From: Ascidia mentula
Taxonomy: Eukaryota; Chordata; Ascidiacea; Phlebobranchia; Ascidiidae
Direction: 5' to 3'
Length of the DNA: 64,000 nucleotides
Assembly (NCBI GenBank): GCA_947561715.1
Contig: OX387202.1
Location: 3,919,001 to 3,983,000, forward strand
The translations under genes and the position numbers were made by a program. Positions 1 to 10,471 of the stretch are shown in pieces. Position 1 is the first letter of the stretch. Each line of letters starts with the position of its first letter. The notes beneath the pieces are model-generated. The model ran no database searches. It was not told the DNA's origin and saw nothing but the letters and a program-made list of their open reading frames with translations.

Positions 1-720
1 ACAAGTGTACAAAATCAGGCTTCTCGAGGAAGGCCATTTATGAAAATATTGCAGAGGCGCGAACTTGGACAACGCTTTCGTGATGCCACCATAAAGGACA
101 AAATCTCAATGATGGTTTGGGGCACTCCTTTTCCTTAAGTGCTCAAACAAATGTACAAAGAGAAAGAATTGAAAATCCAAGCAAGGATTGTTCACAAACG
201 ACCGCCGTCTTTGGGAAATATTCTGACCAATTACCGGCAACTGGCATTGCAAACAGACTGCAGCAACCTCGCGGGGAGTTACGCTTACAGACAGTACGCG
301 GACATCGTGGCAACCATACATCTATGGTTATTGAAACGACCAAAAACGACGAAAACAGGTAAAGAATGCAAACTGACGCAACATCTACTCTGTGCAAGTT
401 ATGGCATTTATGTTGCATCGTGCCAAATCTGCCATGAGCAGTACGTTGGTCAGACAAAAAACAGCTTCTCAAAACGATGGACGCAATATAGGTCAGTTTG
501 GAACGTGACAATAGGCAAAACGGGGTGTACCGAAAAGACGACCCTGCGCCACCATTATTTAAGCGCGCACCCCTCGTCAGGTCAACACAGGCCCATTGAC
601 AAATCATTTGCAGTGACATTTGTGGAACAACCGATGGTGAACAGACTGGATGTTTGTGAAGCCAAATGAATAAACCTGAAGCAAGTCCAAAAAATGATCA
701 TTCCCAGAACTCGGGGAATA
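1..720 (+). mobile_element. Penelope-like fragment with GIY-YIG domain (family C, copy A1)
   Basis: The frame 139-669 encodes the C-terminal GIY-YIG nuclease part of a retroelement: the GIY half reads GIYVASCQICHEQYVGQ, followed by a conserved region ending near CEAK. A TGA at 667-669 interrupts the frame; the same frame continues with the usual tail (KQVQKMIIPRTR), so the stop probably replaces a tryptophan codon. The reverse transcriptase lies upstream and is out of the window. Family members use the nuclease to nick target DNA during retrotransposition. It sits in an NLR intron, opposite to the NLR strand. Other copies are at 7.7-8.4, 55.1-56.0 and 58.6-59.2 kb. Confidence 0.75.
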
Positions 721-1548
721 ATATCTTGGCGTTTTGACTTTGATTTATTTTATTTCATTCTTTTCTTTATTTTTCCATTTCCCGTATAGCTTTCTATGTT
801 GACTTGCAATTTCGTATTTGCAGAAACTGAAAATGCTCGTGCCGACGAAATTGATTTTTCAATTTTGATAATCAATCAGTTGACTTCAATTTGAAACTTC
901 TGATAACATTGACTTATTTCCAAATAAACTGGTGTCGCTGATTGAGTACAATTCCAACTAAAGGGGTAGATTCTGTATAAATTAAGGAACAACTCGACCG
1001 GAAACATAGATGTTTATCTGGGTATTGTCACTGAAACTAAAACATAACCAGTTGGATTTGGTTCCCTAACTATTTTCGTCCTGTGCTTCAATAATTCCAT
1101 TCCTTTTTCATTAGACCCCTTTCAAAAATTGCAGCCTGCTTCACGACAAAAACATGCAGAAATTTATAAAAACTTGTATGACAAAAACAATTCAAAGTAT
1201 ATTACGTCACAAACACGAACACCCAAACCCTTGCAAATTCCAATTGATTCAATTTTTTTTGTTGAAGTACCTTTCTTGCAACAATTGGGTTTAATCGATG
1301 TTATTACAAATGAAACCAAAATCTGAAATCAAATACACCCTCACATTTCCGCCACCAAAAAATGAATAGCATGCGACCCATATGGTGGTATATGTCTACT
1401 ACTTGGAAAACGCTTGCATGTTTTCCCACATCCCTGACAGTCAAGTAATGTATGATTTGCTACTCATGAAAATTTTTTATTTTGGTTTTGAAGTCTCACA
1501 ACTGGATAAATATCTTACTGGTATAAAAATCCATGAACAACATGTTAC
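721..1548. other. Intron sequence, 3' tail of the family C fragment
   Basis: I see no gene here. The first 150 bases are AT-rich 3' sequence that recurs at 8,630-8,780 and 56,010-56,160. An open stretch of 65 codons at 1,129-1,326 is kept in copy B but resembles nothing I know and has no partner exon. The stretch 1,350-1,450 recurs at 8,825-8,910 and 56,640-56,750 as the common flank of the linker exons. Confidence 0.6.
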
Positions 1549-1815
1549 CGGTTTGCTTCTCCTTTGAATCACGAAGGTGAGATTCTCGAGGTCGGTCGGG
1601 AACAGCGATGAGTTTCTGAGGTCGATCTCATCAGGGAGTAAGGAGGACACGGATGAAGTTATCTCCTCATCGTTCACTTCATGAGCCCAGCTGCAACATC
1701 GAAGTATCTCATGGTTGGATGAAACCCCTATATACGACGATGCGAGATTCCTCAGCAGCTTCTTCTTCGTTTCCTTGGTACATTTCAGACAAATCAAATT
1801 AGTAGAGCACAAATA
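1549..1815 (-). CDS. NLR linker exon 2, locus A
   Basis: This 267-nt exon starts after the acceptor ...CGATGCAG and ends in CCG before GTAACA. It encodes 89 residues in phase 0 at both ends. The product joins a helical segment (TKETKKKLLRNLASSY...) to an LRR-like tail (SLLPDEIDLRNSSL ... RRSKP). It is homologous to the last 89 codons of the NACHT exon, so it looks like a duplicated end of that exon. The donor GTAACA is weaker than GTAAGA used by its three paralogues, so this exon may splice poorly. It belongs after the LRR exon at 2,035-2,196 on the minus strand. Confidence 0.72.
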
Positions 1816-2034
1816 CTGCATCGTGACAGAATGTTTTAATTGAAAATGAATCTAATTTTCCCAAACAACCTAAAATGTGCCCCTGCTTTATTGTTTGTAT
1901 TGTTTTGCGTCACTGGGCTCCTCTTATAAAACAAATGAACCTAACGCACAACACCTGTAGTACGCTGACATTTGCGTACATTCATTGCAATACAAATAAA
2001 TATTTTTCCTTTGAATAGACATGAAATCACTCAC

Positions 2035-2196
2035 CGGATTCTTTAACAGTTTAATCTTCTCGTACAGATGTTGGGCACCAACACCTGTCAGACCGCATTT
2101 ATGCAGATACACCTGTTCAATGTTTTGGATGCAGTCCGCCACGTAAACCGCACCCCGGTCTTCTATCTTGTTATTGGAGAGGTTGAGCACTTTCAA
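2035..2196 (-). CDS. NLR leucine-rich repeat exon 2, locus A
   Basis: The exon is 162 nt, phase 0, bounded by ...TTTCATTCAG and GTGAGT. It encodes 54 residues, two ribonuclease-inhibitor-type LRRs: LKVLNLSNNKIEDRGAVYVA and then VYLHKCGLTGVGAQHLYEKI. LRRs of this type form the ligand or regulatory half of NLR receptors. Its position on the minus strand is downstream of the exon at 9,502-9,663 and upstream of the linker exon at 1,549-1,815. Later exons of this gene, if any, lie beyond the left edge. Confidence 0.8.
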
Positions 2197-2221
2197 CTGA
2201 ATGAAATAATATACAAGTTGG

Positions 2222-2985
2222 ACATATGGTATTCAGGCTTGGCAGCCCAGGCAATGCAATCTAGCTGGATCAGCCACATTTTCCTGACAAGTCGGAGCGA
2301 GATTTGAAAAATCAAGCTCCCGGTGATGTTTGAACTCACGACCCTGGACTAACCAGGCCCAACGCTCTACCAACTAAGCTAGGAGCTCAGTGGTTTCACG
2401 GGGTATATTGTGGCCAAGGTACACTGGTGCGCAAGCGCACAACTTGCCAGGCAACCTTCACATATACGTAGGGGATCCCTACCACCGTATCCGATAACGC
2501 AGTAATAATACATGCAATGGCATGATGGGCAAGATCGCCCCACTGCGCAGGTCCTTGGTTGGCGATCACAGCCAACGTATCTCGATCATGAGGTATTCAG
2601 GCTTGGCAGCCCAGGCAATGCATCCTAGCTGGATCAGCCACATTTTCCTGACAAGTCGGAGCGAGATTTGAAAAATCATGCTCCCGGGGAGGTTTGAACT
2701 CACGACCCTGGGCTATCCAGGCACAACGCTGTACCATTCAGTGGTTTATCGGGGTATATTGTGGCCAAGGTACACTGGTGCGCAAGCGCACAACTTGCCA
2801 GGCAACCTTCACATATACGTAGGGGATCCCTACCACCGTATCCGATAACGCAGTAATATTACATGCAATGGCATGATAGGCAAGATCGCCCCACTGCGCA
2901 GGTCCTTGGTTGGCGATCACAGCTAACGTATCGCGATCGTGAGGTATTCAGGCTTGGCAGCCCAGGCAATGCAGCCTAGCTGGAT
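2222..2985 (-). repeat. Tandem tRNA-derived SINE units
   Basis: The motif GGTATTCAGGCTTGGCAGCC begins at 2,228, 2,592 and 2,943, giving two units of about 364 and 351 bp and the start of a third. Each unit carries a tRNA-like head on the minus strand and a shared tail. The first head is well kept and the second is truncated. Relatives are at 57,510-57,910 and, as a fragment, at 29,440-29,520. Confidence 0.75.
2316..2386 (-). repeat. tRNA-like SINE head
   Basis: Read on the minus strand, this 71-nt stretch has a GCTCC...GGGAGC closing pair, an A-box-like TAGTTGGTAGAGC and a B-box-like GAGTTCAAACATC. An anticodon-type arm can fold around CTGGTTA. Pol III promoters of this kind drive SINE transcription. 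The repeated context and mismatched acceptor stem argue that it is a SINE head and not a working tRNA gene. Confidence 0.65.
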
Positions 2986-3354
2986 TTAATTTTGACACAA
3001 AGATTAAATATTTTTTCTCCCGATAAAAATAAGTATCTCATTACGCTGAAAACTTATAGGTTCATGTTTGGATACTCGTCAAGAACACCCAACAGAATAA
3101 TTGGTAAGTTTGTATCACAATGAATGACGGAGGAAAACCGATTCCTGATGATAAAACATTCAACGCTCAACCAATTTAGAACTACCTTGCTGGAATATTG
3201 CACGATAATAAAAAGTTCTCTATTCCAATTTTCAAATGACGAAACATCGGTGCGCCAACATTTCAAAGATTGCACTCAATTACGCAGGTTGGAAACTGTT
3301 GTTACGTAATACAGACGTTTGTAAATGATTGTTACGAAATATCATGTTTTGAAT
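2986..3354. other. No gene seen
   Basis: This spacer lies between the SINE array and the Penelope block. Short open stretches on both strands overlap one another and match nothing I recognise. A stretch near 3,100-3,140 (GTATCA...AATGAATGACGGAGG) recurs at 46,045-46,075, so it is itself a dispersed repeat. Confidence 0.5.
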
Positions 3355-5783
3355 TATGAATCTGACGCTCTTCTGGTGGAGAACAACAAATATACACCTT
3401 TTGTTTAAAAAAGATTGTATTTTCTGACGTTTCGCCTGTACGAACAACTAGGCTTCTTCAGAGAATAAAACATACACAGTAGCGAAGCGAACCCACAGGG
3501 CAAAGAAATTGAGCGACGAAAATGAACAAAAAGGCATAACAGCTAAAACACAGCGGGACATAAATCAATGGACAACATCGATCACGGGTCAAACGGCCAT
3601 ACATGGGAAACAAAAGTCACGAATTGTTACGGGCGAAATTGCTGAACACGGGCGAAAGTACTTTTCAATCGTTCCGATTTAAAACATTCGGTAGCGAATT
3701 AAAAAATAATTTTCCACAACCAACCGTTTTGACAAAATTGTTTCTTGTTTTAATACTTTTGCTTCCTTCCAATTGATACGGTGGTCGGTGTCAAGCATGT
3801 GGGCACATAGGGCAGATTTATTGGGTTCCATATTGCGTATGGCTGCCTTGTGTTCTTTGATATGGGACGTTAAATTGCGCTTAAATCTGGCCAATATACA
3901 CTGTGTTACAATCAAGACAAGGGATTAAGTAAACTACACCGGTCATTTGAAGCATGGGAATACGGTATTTAGGTTTGGGAAACATGTTTTCTAAAGTGCA
4001 AACCGGTTTCATGGCAACTTTTACGCCAGTGGCGTTGAGTATTCTTGATATCCGCTCAGAAACTCCTTGTACATATGGTATGGAAGTGAATGCTGTGTAT
4101 GCTTGTTGGGGTTTGTTGTGTGTGTGGGGTGTGAGATTTAGGTTGGTGGGAAATTTGTTTAGTTTTAGAACGTTCCGAATGTGTTTGCGTTCAACCCTCC
4201 TAGTGTGTGGATCGGCAATATGTGTAATCGTTCTGTTATATAAGGTTCTGGCCACAGTGAGTTTTTGATGTTTCGGATGGTGTGAGGTGTATTGTAAGTA
4301 GCGGTTAGTGTGTGTAGGCTTGTAAAAAATGGAGGTGGTAAGTTTCCCGTCTGGTTTTGCAGTGACGTTTACGTCCAAAAATGACAGACTGTGGTCGTGT
4401 TGTGTTTCCCGGGTAAACTTAATAGAAGGTTCGATGTTGTTTATGTGATTATGAAACCCTGCGACCTCGTCTTTTGCTATGATGACGTACGTGTCATCGA
4501 CATAGCGGAGCCAAAGTCGCGGGGGTTTTTTGAAGGAAGCAAGAGCGGTTTGCTCAAGTTGTTCCATTATAATGTTGGCTAGAACCGGTGAAATGGGAGA
4601 GCCCATGGGGGTGCCAAAAATTTGTTGGTAAATGTCGTGTTTATATGTGAAAACAGTCGAGTCTAAGCACAACTGTAATGCCTCTTGGATGTGTGCTAAC
4701 TTAAGATTGGTACGTTCATGTAGTGTTGTGTCTTGTTGTAGTTTGTCCAACAGGCTAACGACATCTAACGATACTTGACACTCATGGGGAAGTAATTTAT
4801 ATTCAGAAATAATCTTAACAAACTCACTCGAATTTTTTACAGTAAAGTCAGTACTATTAACTAAAGGAAACAAAATTTGGCTGATGAAATTAGATAGCTG
4901 GTAGGTTGGCGAGTTAACAAAAGAAACAATCGGTCGTAATGGAATACCTTCCTTGTGGATTTTGGGTAACCCGTAGACCTTTGGGAGCACTCCGTCGCTG
5001 CTATGTAGTCTTCGATACTCCGGTTGGGATATGCAGTCTTCTGTCCGTAGTTTCCACACAAATTTGTTCAGTTTCGTCTCCAGTCTAGTACAAGGTGATT
5101 TGACAAGTTTCTTGTAAGTTTCGTTGTCCGAGAGCATGGTAACAACTTTATTGTCATAATCTTGTCTGTCCATGACCACAGTGCAATTTCCTTTGTCAGC
5201 CTTGGATATGATGATGTTGGTGTCTTTCCTCAAACTCTTAGTTGCTTCCCATTCTTCTTCAGAAAAGTTTGAAGGTGGCAATTTGGCTTCTTTCAAAATC
5301 TTAGAAATTTTGCTACGGGCATGATCGGCTTCCGATAGTTTATCTGTGCCCAGGCGTTGAAGAGCTGCTTCAGAGGCACTGATCAGATCAATGGTGGGTA
5401 ATTTGCGTGGAGTGATGGCGAAATTTTGTCCCTATTCTAACACTGTTGTTTCTGCTTTAGTTGAGAAACGGGAAGAAATGTTTTTAATCCGAATTCCTTT
5501 TCGATCGGAACCCTGTTGTCTGTCTTTGTTTGAATTATCCAAAGATTTCATTTTGGTTTCATGTTTTGCTTCACATAAACTGGGTACTGCTTGTCGACGA
5601 AAATTTCCATACGAAACCAAGGATTCAAAAAGACTCGAGGAAAGATGTTCCTGGAGGTGTTTCTTCAGATTCTCCGAAGTCTTCTTAAGTTGCGAGATTT
5701 TTTGGTGAGAATTTGCAATGCGACATTTTAGCAATTGCCAACCGCAGTTTCTCCCAAGTTTAAAAGCCTGTCTGGTCTTGTAC
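3355..5783 (-). mobile_element. Penelope-like element, family A copy 1
   Basis: This retroelement is read on the minus strand with its 3' end near 3,355. It holds an N-terminal basic region, a reverse transcriptase, a GIY-YIG nuclease and a 3' tail with a hammerhead-like motif. It meets a second, truncated copy in opposite orientation at about 5,784, so both 3' ends face outward. About 1 kb of the two copies forms an inverted repeat. Confidence 0.88.
3424..3461 (-). ncRNA. Hammerhead-ribozyme-like motif, family A copy 1
   Basis: On the minus strand the order is CTGAAGA, a hairpin closed by GCCT/AGGC, then GAAAC and GTC. This matches the CUGANGA and GAAA core of hammerhead ribozymes, which are known from Penelope-like elements. 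One extra A lies before the hairpin, and stem III cannot form within a single unit, so self-cleavage is not shown. Confidence 0.5.
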
Positions 5784-5794
5784 CCGGGAAACAC
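3679..5794 (-). pseudogene. Penelope-type reverse transcriptase with GIY-YIG nuclease, family A copy 1
   Basis: The coding frame runs from 5,794 to 3,679 and is broken twice: a stop at about 5,432 and a one-base insertion near 3,885, just after the CNTVYIGQ half of the nuclease motif. The polymerase part has the DVVSLL motif A region, GTPMGSPISPVLANI and the catalytic YVDDT (about 4,483-4,506). The nuclease starts with VVYLIPCLDCNTVYIGQ. The protein would copy its RNA at nicked target DNA. At about 700 codons it is close to full length for the family, but the 5' end is uncertain because it abuts copy 2. Confidence 0.88.
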
Positions 5795-6880
5795 AACACA
5801 ACCATACTGTCATTTTTGGACGTAAACGTCACTGCAAAACCGGACGGGAAACTTACCACCTCCATTTTTTACAAGCCTACACACACTAACCGCTACTTAC
5901 AATACACCTCACACCATCCGAAACATCAAAAACTCACAGTGGATTACACATATTGCCGATCCACACACTCGGAAGGTTGAACGCAAACACATTCGAAACG
6001 TCCTAAAACTAAACAAATTTCCCACCAACCTAAATCTCACACCCCACACACACAACAAACCCCCACAAACATACACAGCATTCACTTCCATACCATATGT
6101 ACAAGGAATTTCTGAGCGGATATCAAGAATACTCAACGCCACTGGCGTAAAAGTTGCCATGAAACCGGTTTGCACTTTAGAAAACATGTTTCCCAAACCT
6201 AAATACCGTATTCCCATGCTTCAAATGACCGGTGTAGTTTACTTAATCCCTTGTCTTGACTGTAACACTGTATATATTGGCCAGACTAAGCGCAATTTAA
6301 CGTCCCGTATTAAAGAACACAAGGCAGCCATACGTAATATGGAACCCAATAAATCTGCCCTATGTGCCCACATGCTTGACACCGACCACCGTATCAATTG
6401 GAAGGAAGCAAAAGTATTAAAACAAGAAACATTTTTTGTAAAACGGTTGGTTGTGAAAAATTATTATATTAATTCGCTACCGAATGTTTTAAATCGGAAC
6501 GATTGAAAAGTACTTTCGCCCGTGTTCAGCAATTTCGCCCGTAACAATTCGTGACTTTTGTTTCCCATGTATGGCCGTTTGACCCGTGATCGATGTTGTC
6601 CATTGATTTATGTCCCGCTGTGTTTTAGCTGTTATGCCTTTTTGTTCTTTTTCGTCGCTCAATTTCTATGCGCTGTGGGTTCGCTTCGCTAATGTGTTTG
6701 TTTTATTCTCTGAAGAAGCCTAGTCGTACGTACAGGTGAAACGTCAGAAAATACAATCTTTTTTAAACAAAAGGTGTATATTTGTTGTTCTCCACCAGAA
6801 GAGCGTCAGATTCATAATTCATCATGATACCTGGTGGTCAAAGCCTATTTTCAGTTTTCACCATATCATGTTTTGTTGAA
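5784..6880 (+). mobile_element. Penelope-like element, family A copy 2 (5'-truncated)
   Basis: The copy starts inside the reverse transcriptase (SFLDVNVTAKPDGK) and keeps a complete GIY-YIG domain at 6,159-6,506 (VVYLIPCLDCNTVYIGQT). A deletion near 5,940 breaks the frame between the two parts. The hammerhead-like motif is at 6,710-6,747, and the 3' end continues to about 6,880, where it shares sequence with the end of copy 3. The 5' truncation is typical of target-primed insertion. Confidence 0.85.
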
Positions 6881-7689
6881 GCGCTCTAACCTGGCTTGGA
6901 CTCGCATAGCCCAGCCGCCTTGGAGGTTTCATTGCAAATCATATGAACCTTGAATAAAAGATGAATAAAAATGATTCAGAAAGAATTGAGACACAAACGA
7001 ATCGACAGAAGAACTAACAGCCACTGTCGTGCGATGCAGGTCGAAACTACGAACTGAAACGCGCAAATCTACCCAACCAAGTCAGTTGTCAAGCGAACCC
7101 TTCCACGTTTGTGAACCTGATGATGGACAGGGAATTATTGTGCGTCCAACCAGACACTGTCTGAGTCGTAGGAGAATGGTAAAATCTTCATCTCTAGGAA
7201 AATGAAATGGCGCAAGTGGACACTAGGCGTTAAGAGTGTTGAACTCCATTTGAAATCGAACATCATAACAATCGAATACTGTTACGGATTGCTAATCACC
7301 AGCAGACCATCCCCAATTACTGGTCCAGTAGACGTTGGTCTTGTTGTTGAATTAAAAGACTTTTATCGATGTATGCACTACAGCACAGGTGTGCAGTATT
7401 CCAAATATGGAGAAATGGATCGCCCGTGTTGTTAAAAATACGAGTTGAACATTGGTAGGATTGTAAGTCCTTTGCAATGTGATACAGTTACCGGTTCCAC
7501 CGCCAATGTTAGGGACGAACAAATAGAACTGTCTGGTATTTGTCCGGTATCTGACAATGCAACTTTCCGCTATCACCGGTACTTGTTCATTTTGATTTAT
7601 GGAATCACCTATGTATTATTTACTCCATGATACAAGTTTCATTTGCAACGAATAAAAACATGTCATTTGAAATTGCACTGTGTTCGACG
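6881..7689. other. NLR intron, no gene seen
   Basis: From about 7,150 this matches copy B from about 57,965, so it is part of the duplicated locus. Open stretches at 7,202-7,435 and on the other strand are not preserved in length between the copies (58,029-58,292 differs). They are unlikely to be coding. Confidence 0.55.
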
Positions 7690-8405
7690 TTATTTTTCAC
7701 ATCAGCTTGCATAAAGTTCATGAAGATGCAGAACTCTGACCTCGATTCCTGTTAATTGGGCAACTCTTTCGTGACGCCACCAAAAAGGACAAAATCTCAA
7801 TGATTGCTTAGGGCATCCCCTTTCCTTAGGTGCTCGAACTAATGTACAAAGAGAAATAATTGAAAAGCCAAGCGAAAATTGTTCACAAACCACCGCCGTC
7901 TTTGGGAAATATTCTGACAAATTATCGGCAACTTGCATTGCAAACAAAAAATTGCAAACGGTGCGCAGACATCATGGCAACCATAAATCTATGGTTATTG
8001 AAACCACCAATTTAACGACGAAAACAGGTAAAGAATGCAAACTAACGCAGCATCTACTCTGTGCAAGTTATGGCATTTATGTTGCATCGTGCCAAATCTG
8101 CCATGAGCAGTACGTTGGTCAGACAAAAAATAGTTTCTCAAAACGATGGGCGCAATGTAAGTCAGATTGGAACGTGACAATAGGCAAAACGAGGAGTACC
8201 GAAAAGACGGACGCTGCGCCACCATTATTTAAGCGCGCACCCCTCGTCAGGTCAACATAGGCCCATTGACAACTCTTTTGCAGTGATATTTGTGAAACAA
8301 CCGATGGTAAACAGACGGGATGTTTGTGAAGCCAAATGAATAAACCTGAAGCAAGTCCAAAAAATGATCATTCCCAGAATTCGGGGAACAATATCTTGGC
8401 GTTTT
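7690..8405 (+). mobile_element. Penelope-like GIY-YIG fragment (family C, copy A2)
   Basis: The frame 7,952-8,260 again contains GIYVASCQICHEQYVGQ, but the part before it is shortened, with about 25 codons missing relative to copy B2. The frame shifts after SKRWAQ. It precedes the linker exon at 9,004-9,270 in the same arrangement as copy A1 before 1,549-1,815. This supports duplication of a whole intron-plus-exon block. Confidence 0.72.
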
Positions 8406-9003
8406 ATTGCTGTGTTCTTCGGTTGCAACGTAATTCTGTTCATTGGATTTGATCATTCCTCTTATCACGTTCTGTGTTGTGTTTACGTCGTACGTTCGCG
8501 CTGTGGTGTTGTTGCGTTGCGTGTTCATGTCATTTGCCCAATTTTATATTAGCGCCACTGGAGCCGCAACGCCTTCCATTGTAGTGTAGTGCATAGGGAA
8601 GACAGCAGTACGGGAATTTTTGCTTTTTACTTTGATTTGTTTTATTTCATTCTTTATTTATCTTACCAATTTCCGTATAGCTTTCTGTGTTTACTTGCAG
8701 TTTCGTATTTGCAGAATCTGAGAATGCCCGTGCAGGTGAAACCGATTTTTTAATGTTGTTAATCCATCAGTTGACTTTAATAATCGATGGTATTATAAAT
8801 CAAACCAAACACATCCAAAGATTTTTCGCCACCAAAAAATGAATAGCATGCGACCCATATGTTGGAAAACTCTTGCATTTTTTCCTATATCCCTGACAGT
8901 CAAGTAATGTATGATTTGTCGCTCATGATAAATTTTCATTTATGTTTGTCTCATAACTGGACTAATATCTTACTGGCACAAAAATACATAAACAACATCT
9001 TAC
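8406..9003. other. NLR intron, with a segment missing from copy B
   Basis: Bases 8,406-8,630 are unique to this unit. Bases 8,630-8,780 repeat the AT-rich tail seen at 725-860, and 8,828-8,910 is the common flank of linker exons. In copy B the sequence goes directly from the end of the GIY-YIG fragment to this flank, a loss of about 0.5 kb. I see no gene. Confidence 0.6.
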
Positions 9004-9270
9004 CGGTTTGCTTCTTCTTGGAATCACGAAACTGAGATTCTCGAGGTCGGTCGGGAGGAGCGATGAGTTACTGAGGTTGATCTTATCTGGGAGTAAGGAG
9101 GACACGATTGAAGTTATCTCCTCATCGTTCGCTTCTTGAGCCCAGTTACAACATCGAAGTATCGATTGTTTGGTTGGTTCCCCCATATACGACGAAGCGA
9201 GATACTTCAGCAGCTTATTCTTAGTTTCCTTGGTACATTTCAGACAAATCAAATTAGTAGAGCTTAAATC
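9004..9270 (-). CDS. NLR linker exon 1, locus A
   Basis: This is a 267-nt, phase 0 exon between ...CGATGCAG and CCG|GTAAGA. It encodes a helical stretch (CTKETKNKLLKYLASSY) and the conserved segment NDEEITSIVSSLLPD, followed by an LRR-like end. It is closely related to the exons at 1,549, 56,833 and 59,312 and to the 3' end of the NACHT exons. Here the donor is good, so the exon is probably usable. Confidence 0.78.
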
Positions 9271-9501
9271 CTGCATCGTGACAGAATGTTTTGATTAAAA
9301 AACAACTTAATTTGCCAAAATTATTCAAAATGTGCCCCTGCTTTTTTGGTTATATTGTTTTGCGTCACTCGGCCCCTCTCATAAAACAAATGAACCTAAC
9401 GCACAACACCTCTGGTAATCTGTCATTTTCGTGCATGTTGGACGCATCATTGCAATACAAACATAAATATTGTTCGTTTGGAAAGACATGAAATCACTCA
9501 C

Positions 9502-9663
9502 CGGTTTCTTCAGCAGTTTAATCTTCTCGTACAGATGTTTGACACCAAGGTTTTTCAGACCACATTTATACAGATCCACTTGTTCAATATTTCCGATACA
9601 GTCGGCCAGGTAAACCGCACCACGCTCTAGTATATTGTTGCGGGATACGTTGAGAAGTTTCAG
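9502..9663 (-). CDS. NLR leucine-rich repeat exon 1, locus A
   Basis: A 162-nt, phase 0 exon bounded by ...TTTCACTCAG and CCG|GTGAGT. Its 54 residues form two LRRs: LKLLNVSRNNILERGAVYLA then VDLYKCGLKNLGVKHLYEKI. It is the first exon downstream of the NACHT exon on the minus strand. Exon length, borders and the KIKLLKKP end are the same as in the other LRR exons. Confidence 0.82.
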
Positions 9664-10471
9664 CTGAGTGAAATAATATCCATGTAATACATGGTGTGAA
9701 TAACACAAGGAATCAAACAGATAATGGTATATATGGATGTCGTACCGTTTTGTTTAGAGTTTGCTTCATACGAATATAATGGCGTGTTTTGGTTGAAATA
9801 CAAAGTTTAAACAAACATAAGTTACATTCAGAGAAGCGAGAAGTTTCACCACGTGCACTTATCACCCGCCCTGTTATTTAAAATTTAAGTCGGTTTTCCG
9901 AATATTGTTTTGGATAAAACTCCTTTTAAGTGATGTGTAAGCCTTTCCAACAAACGTTAGCACAATTCATTTTTTTGGGACTACATCTCGATTTGAACCC
10001 AGAAAATCCCGGCCACGAATCCCGACCGTTATTACGTTTACCACAACACTACCCATGTTGCACCATTACGTTTCTGAGTAGAAAATCACTCGTGAATACG
10101 TGTTTGTTCGAATGGGCACCATGTGTTGTTTATATCTGACACCACTTAAACTCTGTTCGATTATCGCCGTCAATAATATGATGGCGAATAATATCGCCGA
10201 AAAAATACATTGCAATGAAAGGAGAGAAAATCTGTTTTGCGTTAAGTTAACACCATGTCTGGTAGCGTCATAAATTAAAAATAATTGATTTATCCGACGA
10301 ATAAGACTTTATATTGGAGGGAGTTAAAACACCAAACATTAAATACTGTAAGGTTTTTGGCGGGCCAATTATATTACGTCCCCAACAATCCAAATTCATG
10401 GGGTAAGTCCCCCGCGCCCCCCTCCTAAGGGTGACCGTCGTGAGTACAGAAATGCATAAACAACATCTTAC
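9664..10471. other. Intron between the NACHT and first LRR exons, locus A
   Basis: The intron of about 840 nt has a GTAAGA donor and a TTTCACTCAG acceptor. No gene or clear transposon is visible. Copy B matches it over most of its length but has a different 0.45-kb stretch next to the NACHT exon (about 60,635-61,085). Confidence 0.65.

Noticed and set aside
143-619. 158-codon minus-strand frame, also at 55,434-55,910
   Set aside because: It is the complement of the GIY-YIG coding frame and only exists because that sequence is GC-balanced. No family resemblance.
2316-2386. Functional tRNA gene
   Set aside because: It lies in a tandem repeated unit with a shared non-tRNA tail, and the acceptor stem is imperfect.
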